Source: Sphingobacterium sp. ML3W
GTDB taxonomy: Bacteria > Bacteroidota > Bacteroidia > Sphingobacteriales > Sphingobacteriaceae
Assembly: GCF_000747525.1 (NCBI RefSeq)
Contig: NZ_CP009278.1
Location: 3,038,001-3,102,000 of the forward strand
Direction of reading: 5' to 3'
Length of the DNA: 64,000 bases
Within the stretch, counting starts at the first letter, position 1, and every line of letters begins with the position of its first letter. The notes under the pieces are model-generated. The model was not told where the DNA came from. It did no database searches and saw only the letters and a list, made by a program, of their open reading frames with translations. The translations under genes and the position numbers were made by a program. Shown here one piece after another: positions 15,643 through 23,682 of this stretch.

Positions 15643-17613
15643 TTACATCCAGTTATACATAATTTCGCTATTTAACGGTGTTTTCGAAGCAATTGTTTTT
15701 GAAAGCACCCTCATAACTGTTGCATTGGTGATGATTGATTTTCTATCTTCGTAATAAGTACCCGAAGGATTATTCCATGGTTCATAACAGAAATTATCCG
15801 TCACGCGCAGATTTGCTGAACCATACCATTGTCCATTGTCCGCCTGCCAGTTAAGTAATGCTCTTATATGTGCACCTATTTTTTGATTTGGATATTGCCT
15901 AAGACATTCAATACCAATATAGCAAGCTAAGTCAAAAGCATTGTCTATTTGTATCTGGGATGGATCATAGCTATAAGCTTCATGCGGTTCCTCCATACCT
16001 AATTTATCTAATACTTCCAACGTAATAAAAGTACTGTAGTAAGGGTTTCGCCACCAATAAGATCGCCAAAAACCAGTATGCATACGGTTTGCACCTAATG
16101 CACTTTGAAAGGGAGCAAGAAAAGTTTTTTTATCTTCGGGTAACATACCATGATATCCCCATGGAGTAACGTCCCAATGACCAGAAGCCCAAGCCTCTGG
16201 CTCTGTATATGTTGCTATGCATTCACCTTCTTTCCAATGACGTCGGAAAAATAAACGATCCTCTTCATTCACAGGAAGGTCAAGCTCGTCAAACAAGGCG
16301 ACAGCCATTCCTGTCGAGTCTGCGTCAGGCCCTGTAGCAGCATTAAAGCCCCATCCTGATTGATAACTACGGTTATCAGAAAGCCATTCTGCTGCTTTTT
16401 TTGCGGCGTTCAACGCATCGATGTTACCGCTTCTTTTTCCATATTGTGCCAATGCCTGTGCTGCATATGCCGTAACCCATTGATCTGATTGACCTACAGG
16501 TAGAAAATAGTCGTCCCAACTGCCATTCTTATTTTGAACAGCTATCAGATAACGCATTGAATCCTTCAGAGCCCCCGATATTTCGTCCGATTCAGGTATA
16601 CCGATTTGACTACCATGTTTTATATAAATATTAAGTCTTGGCGTATGATCAATAGTAAGCCCTAAACCGATAAAAGCAATTTGATATTCCTTGCTATTCA
16701 ATATCAGTTCCATATCTGGTGATGAAATTGAATAGCGCTTGGATAAAGTTGCTATAACTGAAGACCATTCAGCAGGACTATATCTTAGGCAGTGGCCACA
16801 TAAGTCAGTTTTTACATCAACAAGTACACCGGTAAGTAAGTTAAATCCGATACTCATGACCATTCCATCTGAATCTACATCATATTGTGCTGTTGCGATA
16901 GTCATAAAATCTTTCATCGCTTCGGATGAAAAAAGATCGATCTCTTTTAGGTCGGCAAAATTATAGCTGTCTCGCATCCGGAAGTAAATTTTAGCTCTTG
17001 AATTTTCAAGTGTACTTCCTTCTAGTCCCGCACTGGCTACAATGCAGTATTTTTTCAATTTGTTTATGATAACTATTGCTTCGTTCGTATTAGGTAGAAT
17101 ATGCATAAGCCAATTTTCTACTCTCAGCCATCCCTTTTCATGTTTTAGCGGAGCCATTTCCAGGTAAAAGGCAATACCAGGTTTTTGTGGACTCACGCCA
17201 ATCCATACAAACCCCTGTTTATAAATCTTGCGTTCATCCATATTGTCTGGAAGAAGCATATCAATTGTTTTTGTAGCAATTTCTTTCAGTTCGCTAGACT
17301 GACTCTCATCAATGAAATATAACAATGTATCAATGGATGAAGAATAACGCTGTTCGGGGTCACTATGATAAGCACCAGGATCGGCAATGATACGCATTGA
17401 CATTCCTTTATTCGAAGATGTTAGACAAAGCTGTAAGGGCACACCATCATTGTTAAGGCAAGAAGCAGCTGTATTAAAATCTTCAGAATCGGAGTGTATA
17501 TCAAGAAGCCGATAGCACTTATCCTTTAAATAAGGAGTGTTGGCTGGTTTGAGCTGATCAGCAAGCGAAATAAGACGCTGAACTTTTTGACCTAGACGGA
17601 AGCTACGAATCAT
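15643..17613 (-). CDS. fusion of ABBA (LynF/TruF/PatF-like) prenyltransferase with class II terpene-cyclase-like domain
   Basis: The protein has 656 residues in two halves. Residues about 1-340: the segment VASAGLEGSTLENSRAKIYF (192-211), then RMRD, and the late strand FIGLGLTIDHTPRLNIYI (314-331) match from memory the conserved SAG..L..S..K...R..D and terminal GL....P.L.Y strands of cyanobactin peptide prenyltransferases, which have the ABBA barrel fold. Residues about 345-656 are an alpha/alpha-barrel with QW-type motifs (QNKNGSW 360-366, NWQADNGQW 588-596) and PDADST (429-434), which aligns with the catalytic DXDD(T) motif of squalene-hopene cyclases, the last Asp being Ser. One chain could thus attach a prenyl group and cyclise it. 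Both halves are read by eye. The gene follows the glycine-rich protein gene by 119 bp. Confidence 0.72.
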   Translation of the reverse strand: MIRSFRLGQKVQRLISLADQLKPANTPYLKDKCYRLLDIHSDSEDFNTAASCLNNDGVPLQLCLTSSNKGMSMRIIADPGAYHSDPEQRYSSSIDTLLYFIDESQSSELKEIATKTIDMLLPDNMDERKIYKQGFVWIGVSPQKPGIAFYLEMAPLKHEKGWLRVENWLMHILPNTNEAIVIINKLKKYCIVASAGLEGSTLENSRAKIYFRMRDSYNFADLKEIDLFSSEAMKDFMTIATAQYDVDSDGMVMSIGFNLLTGVLVDVKTDLCGHCLRYSPAEWSSVIATLSKRYSISSPDMELILNSKEYQIAFIGLGLTIDHTPRLNIYIKHGSQIGIPESDEISGALKDSMRYLIAVQNKNGSWDDYFLPVGQSDQWVTAYAAQALAQYGKRSGNIDALNAAKKAAEWLSDNRSYQSGWGFNAATGPDADSTGMAVALFDELDLPVNEEDRLFFRRHWKEGECIATYTEPEAWASGHWDVTPWGYHGMLPEDKKTFLAPFQSALGANRMHTGFWRSYWWRNPYYSTFITLEVLDKLGMEEPHEAYSYDPSQIQIDNAFDLACYIGIECLRQYPNQKIGAHIRALLNWQADNGQWYGSANLRVTDNFCYEPWNNPSGTYYEDRKSIITNATVMRVLSKTIASKTPLNSEIMYNWM

Positions 17614-17732
17614 ATAAATTTTTAGGATTAATAATATAAAAGTTAGTAGTACTGTAAAATCTACGGCTAATTAGAAATCAGCCGTAGATTATTGACTACT
17701 ATTTATTTCAAAATAATAGTAGTAGAATAATT

Positions 17733-18602
17733 TTAGCCTTGCTGAATATTGATTTGAGGTAACTGGCCCGTATTGGTACCTTTAGTTCCTGCTGTTGCAC
17801 CATCCCCAGAGTCTGCAGGTGATCCATTAGCTCCTCCAGGTGAACCGCCAGCACCAGCTAGGCCACCTCCTCCTCCAATTCCACCATTTCCGCCATCTCC
17901 TGGATTTCCTGCAATTGGGTAAGGAATAAACTGGCTTCCTGGGCTTAAACTTTCATAGGTTATATTGATTACATTTCCGTTACCACCATCGCCACCATTT
18001 GCACCATTACCACCATTTCCGCCTTTACCGCCATTACCACCGGCGTAACCATTACGCGAATAAGCACCAGAGCTACTGCCGTTACCGCCTTTACCGCCGT
18101 TACCACCGTTACCACCGTTACCTCCATCACCACCTTTACTGCCATCACCACCACCGCCAACCACAGTGAACGTGCCGTCTACTTGTCCAATACGCATAGT
18201 AGTAGCAGGAGAATCACCGCCTCTCCCACCTGCACTTGCATTACCACCATTGCCACCAGCAGCGCCATTCGTACCGGCAGAGCCATCATTACAGCCAGAT
18301 GCCCAATTACAACTTGCATTCTGGCCATCAACACCATTCGCCGCATTAGTTCCAGCTTGACCATTAACTCCAGGAGCGCCGGATTGCCCAAGAATATTGA
18401 TATCACCAATTTTTGATTGCACGGACTCTGCTTTTAACACTGCCGTTGACTTAATTAAGGAAGCAATAGAAATTTTAGCCGTAGTCTGGACAAAAATTTG
18501 TCCTCCAGGCAAAACCGTTACTGTACCAAATTGATTGTTTGTGTCCGTAATATAAAGCGGACTAGACGGACTTACAGTCACATCAGGAGAGATAGTAGAC
18601 AT
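17733..18602 (-). CDS. glycine-rich repeat protein (collagen/PGRS-like)
   Basis: This 289-residue protein is encoded first in the operon. Residues 1-70 are beta-rich without a signal peptide (VTVLPGGQIFVQTTAKISIA). Residues 72-95 are G-x-y triplets. About 115-210 and 232-272 are dense GGNGGxGG repeats, as in proteins that fold as polyglycine-II bundles. Two cysteines (C98 and C104) and only five tyrosines (17, 181, 186, 216, 228) stand out, three of the tyrosines in interruptions of the repeats. It could be a structural or adhesive protein, or the ribosomal substrate of the prenyltransferase-cyclase and oxygenases encoded behind it; the latter is inference from position only. The DNA shows matching tandem GGTAACGGT-type repeats (about 17960-18160), prone to length change. 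Confidence 0.75.
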   Translation of the reverse strand: MSTISPDVTVSPSSPLYITDTNNQFGTVTVLPGGQIFVQTTAKISIASLIKSTAVLKAESVQSKIGDINILGQSGAPGVNGQAGTNAANGVDGQNASCNWASGCNDGSAGTNGAAGGNGGNASAGGRGGDSPATTMRIGQVDGTFTVVGGGGDGSKGGDGGNGGNGGNGGKGGNGSSSGAYSRNGYAGGNGGKGGNGGNGANGGDGGNGNVINITYESLSPGSQFIPYPIAGNPGDGGNGGIGGGGGLAGAGGSPGGANGSPADSGDGATAGTKGTNTGQLPQINIQQG

Positions 18603-19246
18603 AGTTTATATGTTTAAATGGTTAAAAAAAAATACAACGCTGTATTCAATACATTAAAATTACTTAAAAAAGAACTATTAAACATATTTATTTTTAAAAA
18701 TGTGTTTAATAGTTTAATATATCCTTCACATTACTAATCAGGGCTAATTTTTTACGTTTTTTGTTTGTAACAAATGGTTTATACTCTTCTATTTTCGTGG
18801 CAATAAGGTGTCACTTACTTTACTTAATAGCCTGAAAATTAATAAAATAGAAGTGTTTCCATAAGATGCCTCAACATCAAAATGTGGAAGGTAATTACTC
18901 AGACTTCCAGTTCGTCCTGTCCATCACCAGTATGACTCTATTGTTAACAGGTAGTAGGCTAAAGCTAATAAGTTTGTATCTTTAACACTATGACTGGAGT
19001 TCATTTTCAAAGGTCCTACATCGAAAATAATGATTTGATAAACAAGTTATTATGAAATTAATCATCCTTTTTTTAAGCCTTATGATTATTTCAAGAACCT
19101 TTTTAAGAAAGAACAACAACAACTAATGTTGAAACATTAACACGGTGAATTTTATAAACTACAAGTAAAAATATTATAACAATAGATATAGCATATACAC
19201 TAACTAACAATGCTATATTGACGGAAAACATGGAACATGAATGTAA
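18603..19246. other. 640-bp gap upstream of the glycine-rich gene; no intact gene
   Basis: This presumably carries the promoter of the minus-strand cluster, but I found no clear TAnnTTTG element there. A short + frame at 19052-19126 encodes 24 residues that look like the front of a signal peptide (MKLIILFLSLMIISRTFL) and then stop, so it may be a truncated relic. An imperfect A+T hairpin lies near 18677-18711. Otherwise I see nothing. Confidence 0.4.
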
Positions 19247-19351
19247 GTTGTACTACTTGCTTTAGGGTATCGTGATGAAGAAAATGACTGGAATTCTAAA
19301 CTTAAAAAAGTGAGGATATCAAAACAAGAGTTTGCTACTATGATCAATTGA
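19247..19351 (+). pseudogene. C-terminal remnant of a nitroreductase-family gene
   Basis: The frame ending at TGA 19349-19351 reads VVLLALGYRDEENDWN followed by SKLKKVRISKQEF. This is the characteristic C-terminus of FMN-dependent nitroreductases (NfsB/YfkO type: LALGYR, then a D.N....KVR tail). Only 34 codons remain and an in-frame stop lies just upstream (19244-19246), so the gene is dead. A terminator hairpin follows directly (19377-19407), presumably the original gene's terminator. Confidence 0.6.
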
Positions 19352-19376
19352 TTTTTTGGTTGATGTTAATATTAAA

Positions 19377-19407
19377 GCTACTTGAATAAAGTCAGGTAGC
19401 CGTTTTT
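19377..19407 (+). terminator. rho-independent terminator behind the nitroreductase remnant
   Basis: Arms 19377-19385 (GCTACTTGA) and 19392-19400 (TCAGGTAGC) pair over 9 bp with one G-T wobble and a 6-nt loop. A T run (19403-19407) follows on the + strand. Confidence 0.65.
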
Positions 19408-19555
19408 GAGTTATTAGACTAGTGAATATCTAAAATGAGGTTTTGTAAAGAGTATTTCATAATCAATGACTTTTAAGTAGAAGTCAGACATTTGTCCTCA
19501 ATTATGATTTAATTATTTATGAGGTAGAATTCTAAATATTAGCATAGTCTCCCTT

Positions 19556-20449
19556 TCAAATTCTCAAGTTTGATGGAATCTGCTGCGTCCTATCCTTAAA
19601 AAAGTGGTTAAAATGCGAAGGGTCCTCAAACCCTAATCCATAACTAATATCTGCGATGTTCCAATCAGTATGTTTTAATAGTATTATCGCTTCCTCCATT
19701 AATCTGTCTGATATGTAGTCACTTGTTGTTTTTCCTGTATAACCGCGAACTGCTCTATTCAAGGAGTTTACATGCACGCCCAAGGTTTCTGCCAATTTTC
19801 TGGGAGACCGGAATACAAAAGGATCACCCGGATCTTCAATTGGGAACTGTCGATCCAAAAGTTCGATAAAGACTTTGGCCAGACGTGTCTTTGCATCTGT
19901 TGGGGTATGCGTGTTTATTAAAGGTTTCTTTTTTACCGCAAAGTGGAATAGCTCGGATATATAATTTCTAATCAAATCATTTTTGAACTCATAATCCGAA
20001 TTGTGTTCTCTCTTTATCTTATCAAAAAGTGTAATAATTTCTTCTATTTCCTCTTGCTCAAGACTAAAAATGGGTTTAAGATCCCTTGAAAATATTGGTA
20101 ATTTATTTATGTGATTCCTAAAGTAGCTGTCTAGATAGTACTCCTTAAAGATTAAGTGTCCTCCCATTGTACTATCCTCCAATGATTCTATGGTATAAGG
20201 AGTTTTAGGATCGAAAAAAACAAGTCCTGCTCCTTTTGTTTCGATACTTTTATCACCATAATGCACTATAAAACGACCGTCTAAAAAGGAAATTTTATAA
20301 AAATTACGTCGTCGGTATAGAATGGGTTTCCCATCAATACACCCGTCATGAGGAATCATTAAGAAATCTGCATTGTCGTTGGAGAGTATATCTAAACGCT
20401 CTCCAAACTTATCTTCATAAAATGATTTGAATGTTTCTGTTTTTTCCAA
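19556..20449 (-). CDS. AraC-family transcriptional regulator (TTG start likely)
   Basis: The protein has 297 residues. An N-terminal sensing region (about 30-120) is beta-rich; a helical linker and two C-terminal helix-turn-helix units follow (about 210-297), ending with the AraC signature YGLGFEDPSHFNHFFKD (270-286). The best start is TTG at 20447-20449: the frame is open only 9 further codons upstream and the first internal Met is at residue 31, inside the conserved domain. A 20-bp near-perfect inverted repeat (20481-20530) lies upstream. The gene sits downstream of two SDR genes and an ABM gene on the same strand, the usual arrangement of a regulator controlling its neighbouring oxidoreductases. 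The inducer is unknown. Confidence 0.88.
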   Translation of the reverse strand: MEKTETFKSFYEDKFGERLDILSNDNADFLMIPHDGCIDGKPILYRRRNFYKISFLDGRFIVHYGDKSIETKGAGLVFFDPKTPYTIESLEDSTMGGHLIFKEYYLDSYFRNHINKLPIFSRDLKPIFSLEQEEIEEIITLFDKIKREHNSDYEFKNDLIRNYISELFHFAVKKKPLINTHTPTDAKTRLAKVFIELLDRQFPIEDPGDPFVFRSPRKLAETLGVHVNSLNRAVRGYTGKTTSDYISDRLMEEAIILLKHTDWNIADISYGLGFEDPSHFNHFFKDRTQQIPSNLRI

Positions 20450-20480
20450 AATAAGAAATTTACGGTGAGCGAAATACTAT

Positions 20481-20530
20481 CATAAAATAGTTATTACATT
20501 AAATATGTACAATGTAGTAACTATTTTATG
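20481..20530. repeat. 20-bp near-perfect inverted repeat upstream of araC-type gene
   Basis: Arms 20481-20500 and 20511-20530 pair over 20 bp with one mismatch around a 10-nt spacer. It lies between the SDR stop (20549) and the AraC-type start (20449). It may terminate the SDR transcript (but the arms are A+T-rich with no clean T tract) or serve as the operator of the regulator itself. Confidence 0.5.
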
Positions 20531-20548
20531 AATAATTAAAAGTAAAGC

Positions 20549-21298
20549 TTATCCAGTAATCCCATTAACAAAATGTAATGCCTCTTGAGTGGACACTTTC
20601 ATCTTTTCAAAGATATCTTTTGTCAAACCAACGTGCATTTCATATTCGTTTAATTCAAGCTTCGCTATCATTTCTTGAATAACCCTGCTTGCCGCCATTT
20701 TTTGGTCTGAATTAATGCCTTTTGCAAAAGGAGTATCCACCAATGGAGCCATCAACTCGAATATCTTGACATTTGATTTTTGTTGTTCCAAAGCCAACCT
20801 CAGGGAGAGGCTATAAGAATGCAAAGCGGCCTTGGTAGCGCTGTAGGTGGGGTGCTGCAAATCGGGAACAAAGGCCACTCCAGAAGTGGTAATTATAATG
20901 GCCGCATTTTCCCTATCGGCCAGTATAGGCACCAAAGCTTGGGTAAGCTTTACTACTGAATGGTAATTCGTCACCATTTCAGCAATACTAACCTTGTAAG
21001 AATCATTACGACTAAATAATGTGTAATTGGTTGCGATACCAGCATTCAAGAACACCATATTTAAATTAGGGTGCTTTTCCTTAACTGTATTGACCAGTCT
21101 ATCCAGGTCGTTCTCGATGGATAGATCACATACTATAATAGAAGCATTATTCAATTTAGCCGCTTCCTCTTTCAATCGCCCCTCATTTCGTGCAACCAAA
21201 ATTACAGTGTTGCCCATAGCATCGAATTGTTTTGCGGCTTCGAGACCCATGCCGGTGCCTCCCCCAGTAATTAAAATTGTATTTCCTGTAGTTTTCAT
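20549..21298 (-). CDS. short-chain dehydrogenase/reductase (DltE-like SDR)
   Basis: This 249-residue classical SDR has the dinucleotide motif TGGGTGMG (11-18), NAG (85-87) and catalytic YSATK (Tyr152, Lys156) with a Ser near 139. The start MKTTGNTILITGGGTGMG and the length suit the DltE/YbbO-like group of uncharacterised oxidoreductases. It lies 103 bp behind a second, different SDR gene and 99 bp before the AraC-type regulator, so the three probably form one regulated set with the ABM monooxygenase gene. The substrate is unknown. Confidence 0.88.
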   Translation of the reverse strand: MKTTGNTILITGGGTGMGLEAAKQFDAMGNTVILVARNEGRLKEEAAKLNNASIIVCDLSIENDLDRLVNTVKEKHPNLNMVFLNAGIATNYTLFSRNDSYKVSIAEMVTNYHSVVKLTQALVPILADRENAAIIITTSGVAFVPDLQHPTYSATKAALHSYSLSLRLALEQQKSNVKIFELMAPLVDTPFAKGINSDQKMAASRVIQEMIAKLELNEYEMHVGLTKDIFEKMKVSTQEALHFVNGITG

Positions 21299-21401
21299 TT
21301 CATTTTATTTTAGTGAACTCGTTCGAACCTCTCTTTTATAAGAAGTTCAAACGAATTCATTTTTATTTCTGTACAGTCTTGCTCCGTAAACTTTTGTTCG
21401 G

Positions 21402-22268
21402 TTATATCGAAGTATTGATTTTCTTATCCCAAAACTCCGGAATATAAGTTCCGCGCATATAGTCCACATACTCTTGATCTGTCATTGTATTACGTGCGTT
21501 CAACAAGCGTTTGGTGTCTTCCCCAATTATATAGCGCAATCGGCCACTTTTGTCATTGGCTGCTTCTAAGATGACCTCAGCAATTTCATCAGAGGTAGAT
21601 TGGGATTTTTCATTAAGCTTGCCATAGGTTTCAAGGGCGATCTTATCGAACTTTTGATAGTTGGTAATAGAATCATTTCCCCCCATATTGGCAGAGCCTA
21701 CAAAGCTGGTGTCTGTTGCTCCTGGCTCTATTATTTTGACCTCGATATTCTCGGAGATCAATTCATAGGATAGGGATTCCGTAAAACCTTCTATTGCAAA
21801 TTTTGTAGCGTGATATAGCGAACAGGTTGGAAAGGTTATCCTACCTCCTTGAGAACTTACATTAAGTAAGGTGCCTTTTCCGTTTTTACGAAAATGCGGC
21901 AAAATTGCTCTGGTCACGTTCAGGTATCCGTACACATTGACGTTGAACAATTCTTCAACCTGTTTCTGTGTTGCTGTCTCGAAAGCACCGAATGTACCAA
22001 ACCCTGCATTGTTCATCAAGGCATCTATTTTTCCAAATTTCTCTATTCCGGCATCGATGGCTTTTTGGATGCTATTCATATCGGTAACTTCCAACTTCAT
22101 TACTAACATAGCATTGGAGTTTTTAAGTTCCTCTTCTTTTTCAGGAGATCGCATGGTCGCAATTACGTTCCAGCCTGCGTTTAAAAATTTCTTTGCCGTT
22201 GCTTTTCCAATCCCGCTTGAGGTTCCTGTTATCAATATTGTTTTCATCTTTTTTTTATTAGTGTTCAT
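21402..22268 (-). CDS. short-chain dehydrogenase/reductase (SDR)
   Basis: The chosen start is the ATG at 22266-22268 (288 residues); an ATG 21 bp further on, directly before KTILITGTSSGIG, is equally possible. A longer frame to 22298 would overlap the ABM gene and is disfavoured. Motifs are TGTSSGIG, NNAG, a Ser in NVSSQGG and YHATK (catalytic Tyr/Lys). It resembles the broad SDR group annotated as NAD(P)-dependent oxidoreductases acting on small carbonyls. It starts 16 bp after the ABM gene stop and is clearly co-transcribed with it. Confidence 0.88.
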   Translation of the reverse strand: MNTNKKKMKTILITGTSSGIGKATAKKFLNAGWNVIATMRSPEKEEELKNSNAMLVMKLEVTDMNSIQKAIDAGIEKFGKIDALMNNAGFGTFGAFETATQKQVEELFNVNVYGYLNVTRAILPHFRKNGKGTLLNVSSQGGRITFPTCSLYHATKFAIEGFTESLSYELISENIEVKIIEPGATDTSFVGSANMGGNDSITNYQKFDKIALETYGKLNEKSQSTSDEIAEVILEAANDKSGRLRYIIGEDTKRLLNARNTMTDQEYVDYMRGTYIPEFWDKKINTSI

Positions 22269-22284
22269 TACTATTTGTCTCAAT

Positions 22285-22572
22285 TTATATTTTTTCAATT
22301 TTCTTTTGATTTAGCCCACCAACCAAAAGTGCAGAGGCTTTTTTCAAAAGTCCAGAATCATTCAAAACCTTTTCATGTCCTTCCATGTCTTCTTGGCTAT
22401 TCCAGGATTCCAGTATCTGAAAGGATAGTGCGTTATCAGATTCTTGGTAAATACTATACTCGATACAACCCTTTTCCTTAGGTGTTGAAATAGCTAGATC
22501 TTTTAAAATGTCCCTTAGATAATCTGCATCCTCGTGATTTTTAGCTTTTAGATTGACTAATAATGTTATCAT
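22285..22572 (-). CDS. ABM-fold (antibiotic biosynthesis monooxygenase-like) small protein
   Basis: This 95-residue ferredoxin-like dimeric protein has a family-typical pattern: an N-terminal strand MITLLVNLKAK, then TPKEKGCIEYSIYQESDN, FQILESWNSQEDMEGHE and a C-terminal helix. It matches ABM (PF03992) quinol monooxygenases such as YgiN. It is the first gene of a four-gene set (ABM, SDR, SDR, AraC). A perfect TATCTTTG -7 element lies at 22599-22606, about 27 bp before the start codon. I infer a role in handling quinones or reactive electrophiles. Confidence 0.85.
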   Translation of the reverse strand: MITLLVNLKAKNHEDADYLRDILKDLAISTPKEKGCIEYSIYQESDNALSFQILESWNSQEDMEGHEKVLNDSGLLKKASALLVGGLNQKKIEKI

Positions 22573-22598
22573 TTATTAATTGCTTTAAATTTACAATA

Positions 22599-22606
22599 CA
22601 AAGATA
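22599..22606 (-). promoter_or_regulatory. Bacteroidota -7 promoter element for the ABM/SDR operon
   Basis: The minus strand reads TATCTTTG, a perfect match to the Bacteroidota -7 consensus TAnnTTTG. It would give a leader of about 20 nt for the ABM gene at 22572. No TTG at the expected -33 distance was found, so this is a half-match. Confidence 0.5.
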
Positions 22607-22877
22607 GCTAGTGGATTATGCTAGATTATAGTCGGTATCAAACAAAAAGTTGTAGATATCAAACCAAAGCATACCCATACAACTAAACCCTGAGCTTTGC
22701 AGTTCATGGTGTAGAAATTATTGATGATAAAGAAATTGTTGATGATAATGAAAAAGTAAATAAATCCTATTTGAAATTAATTTATAACACTTATTCATTT
22801 GATATGAAAGATGATATGAACTATTCGAATTTCAATAAATCTATTACGGGAATTTGGCTGATAACACCTAAAAAACT

Positions 22878-22991
22878 GTTTATCTTGTTGGTGAAAATAA
22901 TATGTTTTTATCAGAAATGGAGGAAATTAACGCCAAGTTATCACGTGATATTGAGAATGCCATAACTTTCGTAGCCGGCAAAACGACTTAA
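22878..22991 (+). pseudogene. C-terminal remnant of an unknown gene
   Basis: The frame to the TAA at 22989-22991 reads VYLVGENNMFLSEM followed by EEINAKLSRDIENAITFVA, good protein-like sequence, but it is preceded by an in-frame stop and joined to a different frame (22771-22965). It looks like a frameshifted tail. The family is not recognised. The rest of 22607-23182 shows no intact gene. Confidence 0.35.
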
Positions 22992-23182
22992 ACATTAATC
23001 CAAAAAGAGAAAAAATTTAAAACTCTGCCCTATCCAATTTGAACACGCAAAGATAGACCCATACTTGGTTTCATTATTTGTGGTAGAATGGAGATGGTAG
23101 ATAACTATACAGATGCTATATCTACAAGAAAAGAACTAACGGCTCTTAAACTATAAATTTTAAAATTACGGTTAAGAAAATC

Positions 23183-23657
23183 TCAATCGAATATGATAAA
23201 CATTTGATCAAAATTTAGAGTCATTTTATTGAATTGCTTTATGAAATCTTGGCCAATATTACCATAAAGCGTTTCCTTCTCATTTATTTTACTTTTCAAA
23301 AGTTGAACATCCTTTAACTCGATTTCCTTATTAAAAGCATTAAAAATTGGATTTAAAATATACCCATCAAATTCTTTTGCTCCAGCAGCACCGGCAAATT
23401 TTAATTTTGTAGCTGTATAGTGATTATCTATTTCCTTTTGCTTCTCTGCATAATAAGCTTGGTAAAGAATGGTTCGACTCGCTCCTTGTCAAAAGAATAA
23501 CTTCTTCCTTCAATAGATATCAAAGGCGTTAAACCGTCTAATACCATATTGGAGTATTGGATGCTTTTTGTCTTTTTATTCTTTTTAGATCGCCTGGAAA
23601 AGCAGCAAAAGCGCTATTATTTTGAATCAACAAAAATAATAGCGCAAAGATTAGCAT
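23183..23657 (-). pseudogene. retropepsin-like (clan AA) secreted aspartic protease, broken
   Basis: Three frames have to be joined. A signal peptide (MLIFALLFLLIQNNSAFA) from 23657; the strand MVLDGLTPLISIEGRSYSF near 23535; and a C-terminal part in a third frame ending GNIGQDFIKQFNKMTLNF then DQMFIIFD at 23183. The tail is the family's characteristic second lobe. The segment that should carry the catalytic DTG after SYSF is missing, so this is a deletion plus frameshifts, not one sequencing error. It lies directly downstream of the glycerophosphodiesterase gene and may once have been the last member of that operon. Confidence 0.6.
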
Positions 23658-23682
23658 TTGCTTAGCGAGGGTAATAAATCCT

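Noticed and set aside
17960..18160. Possible CRISPR-like array (regular short repeats)
   Set aside because: Repeats are 9-bp coding repeats (Gly-Asn-Gly) without spacers of constant length; no cas genes.
17966..18416. Several open frames on both strands in the glycine-rich gene (Val/Met-rich and Pro/Thr-rich)
   Set aside because: They are frame shadows of the GGN repeat; composition is extremely biased and no start context exists.
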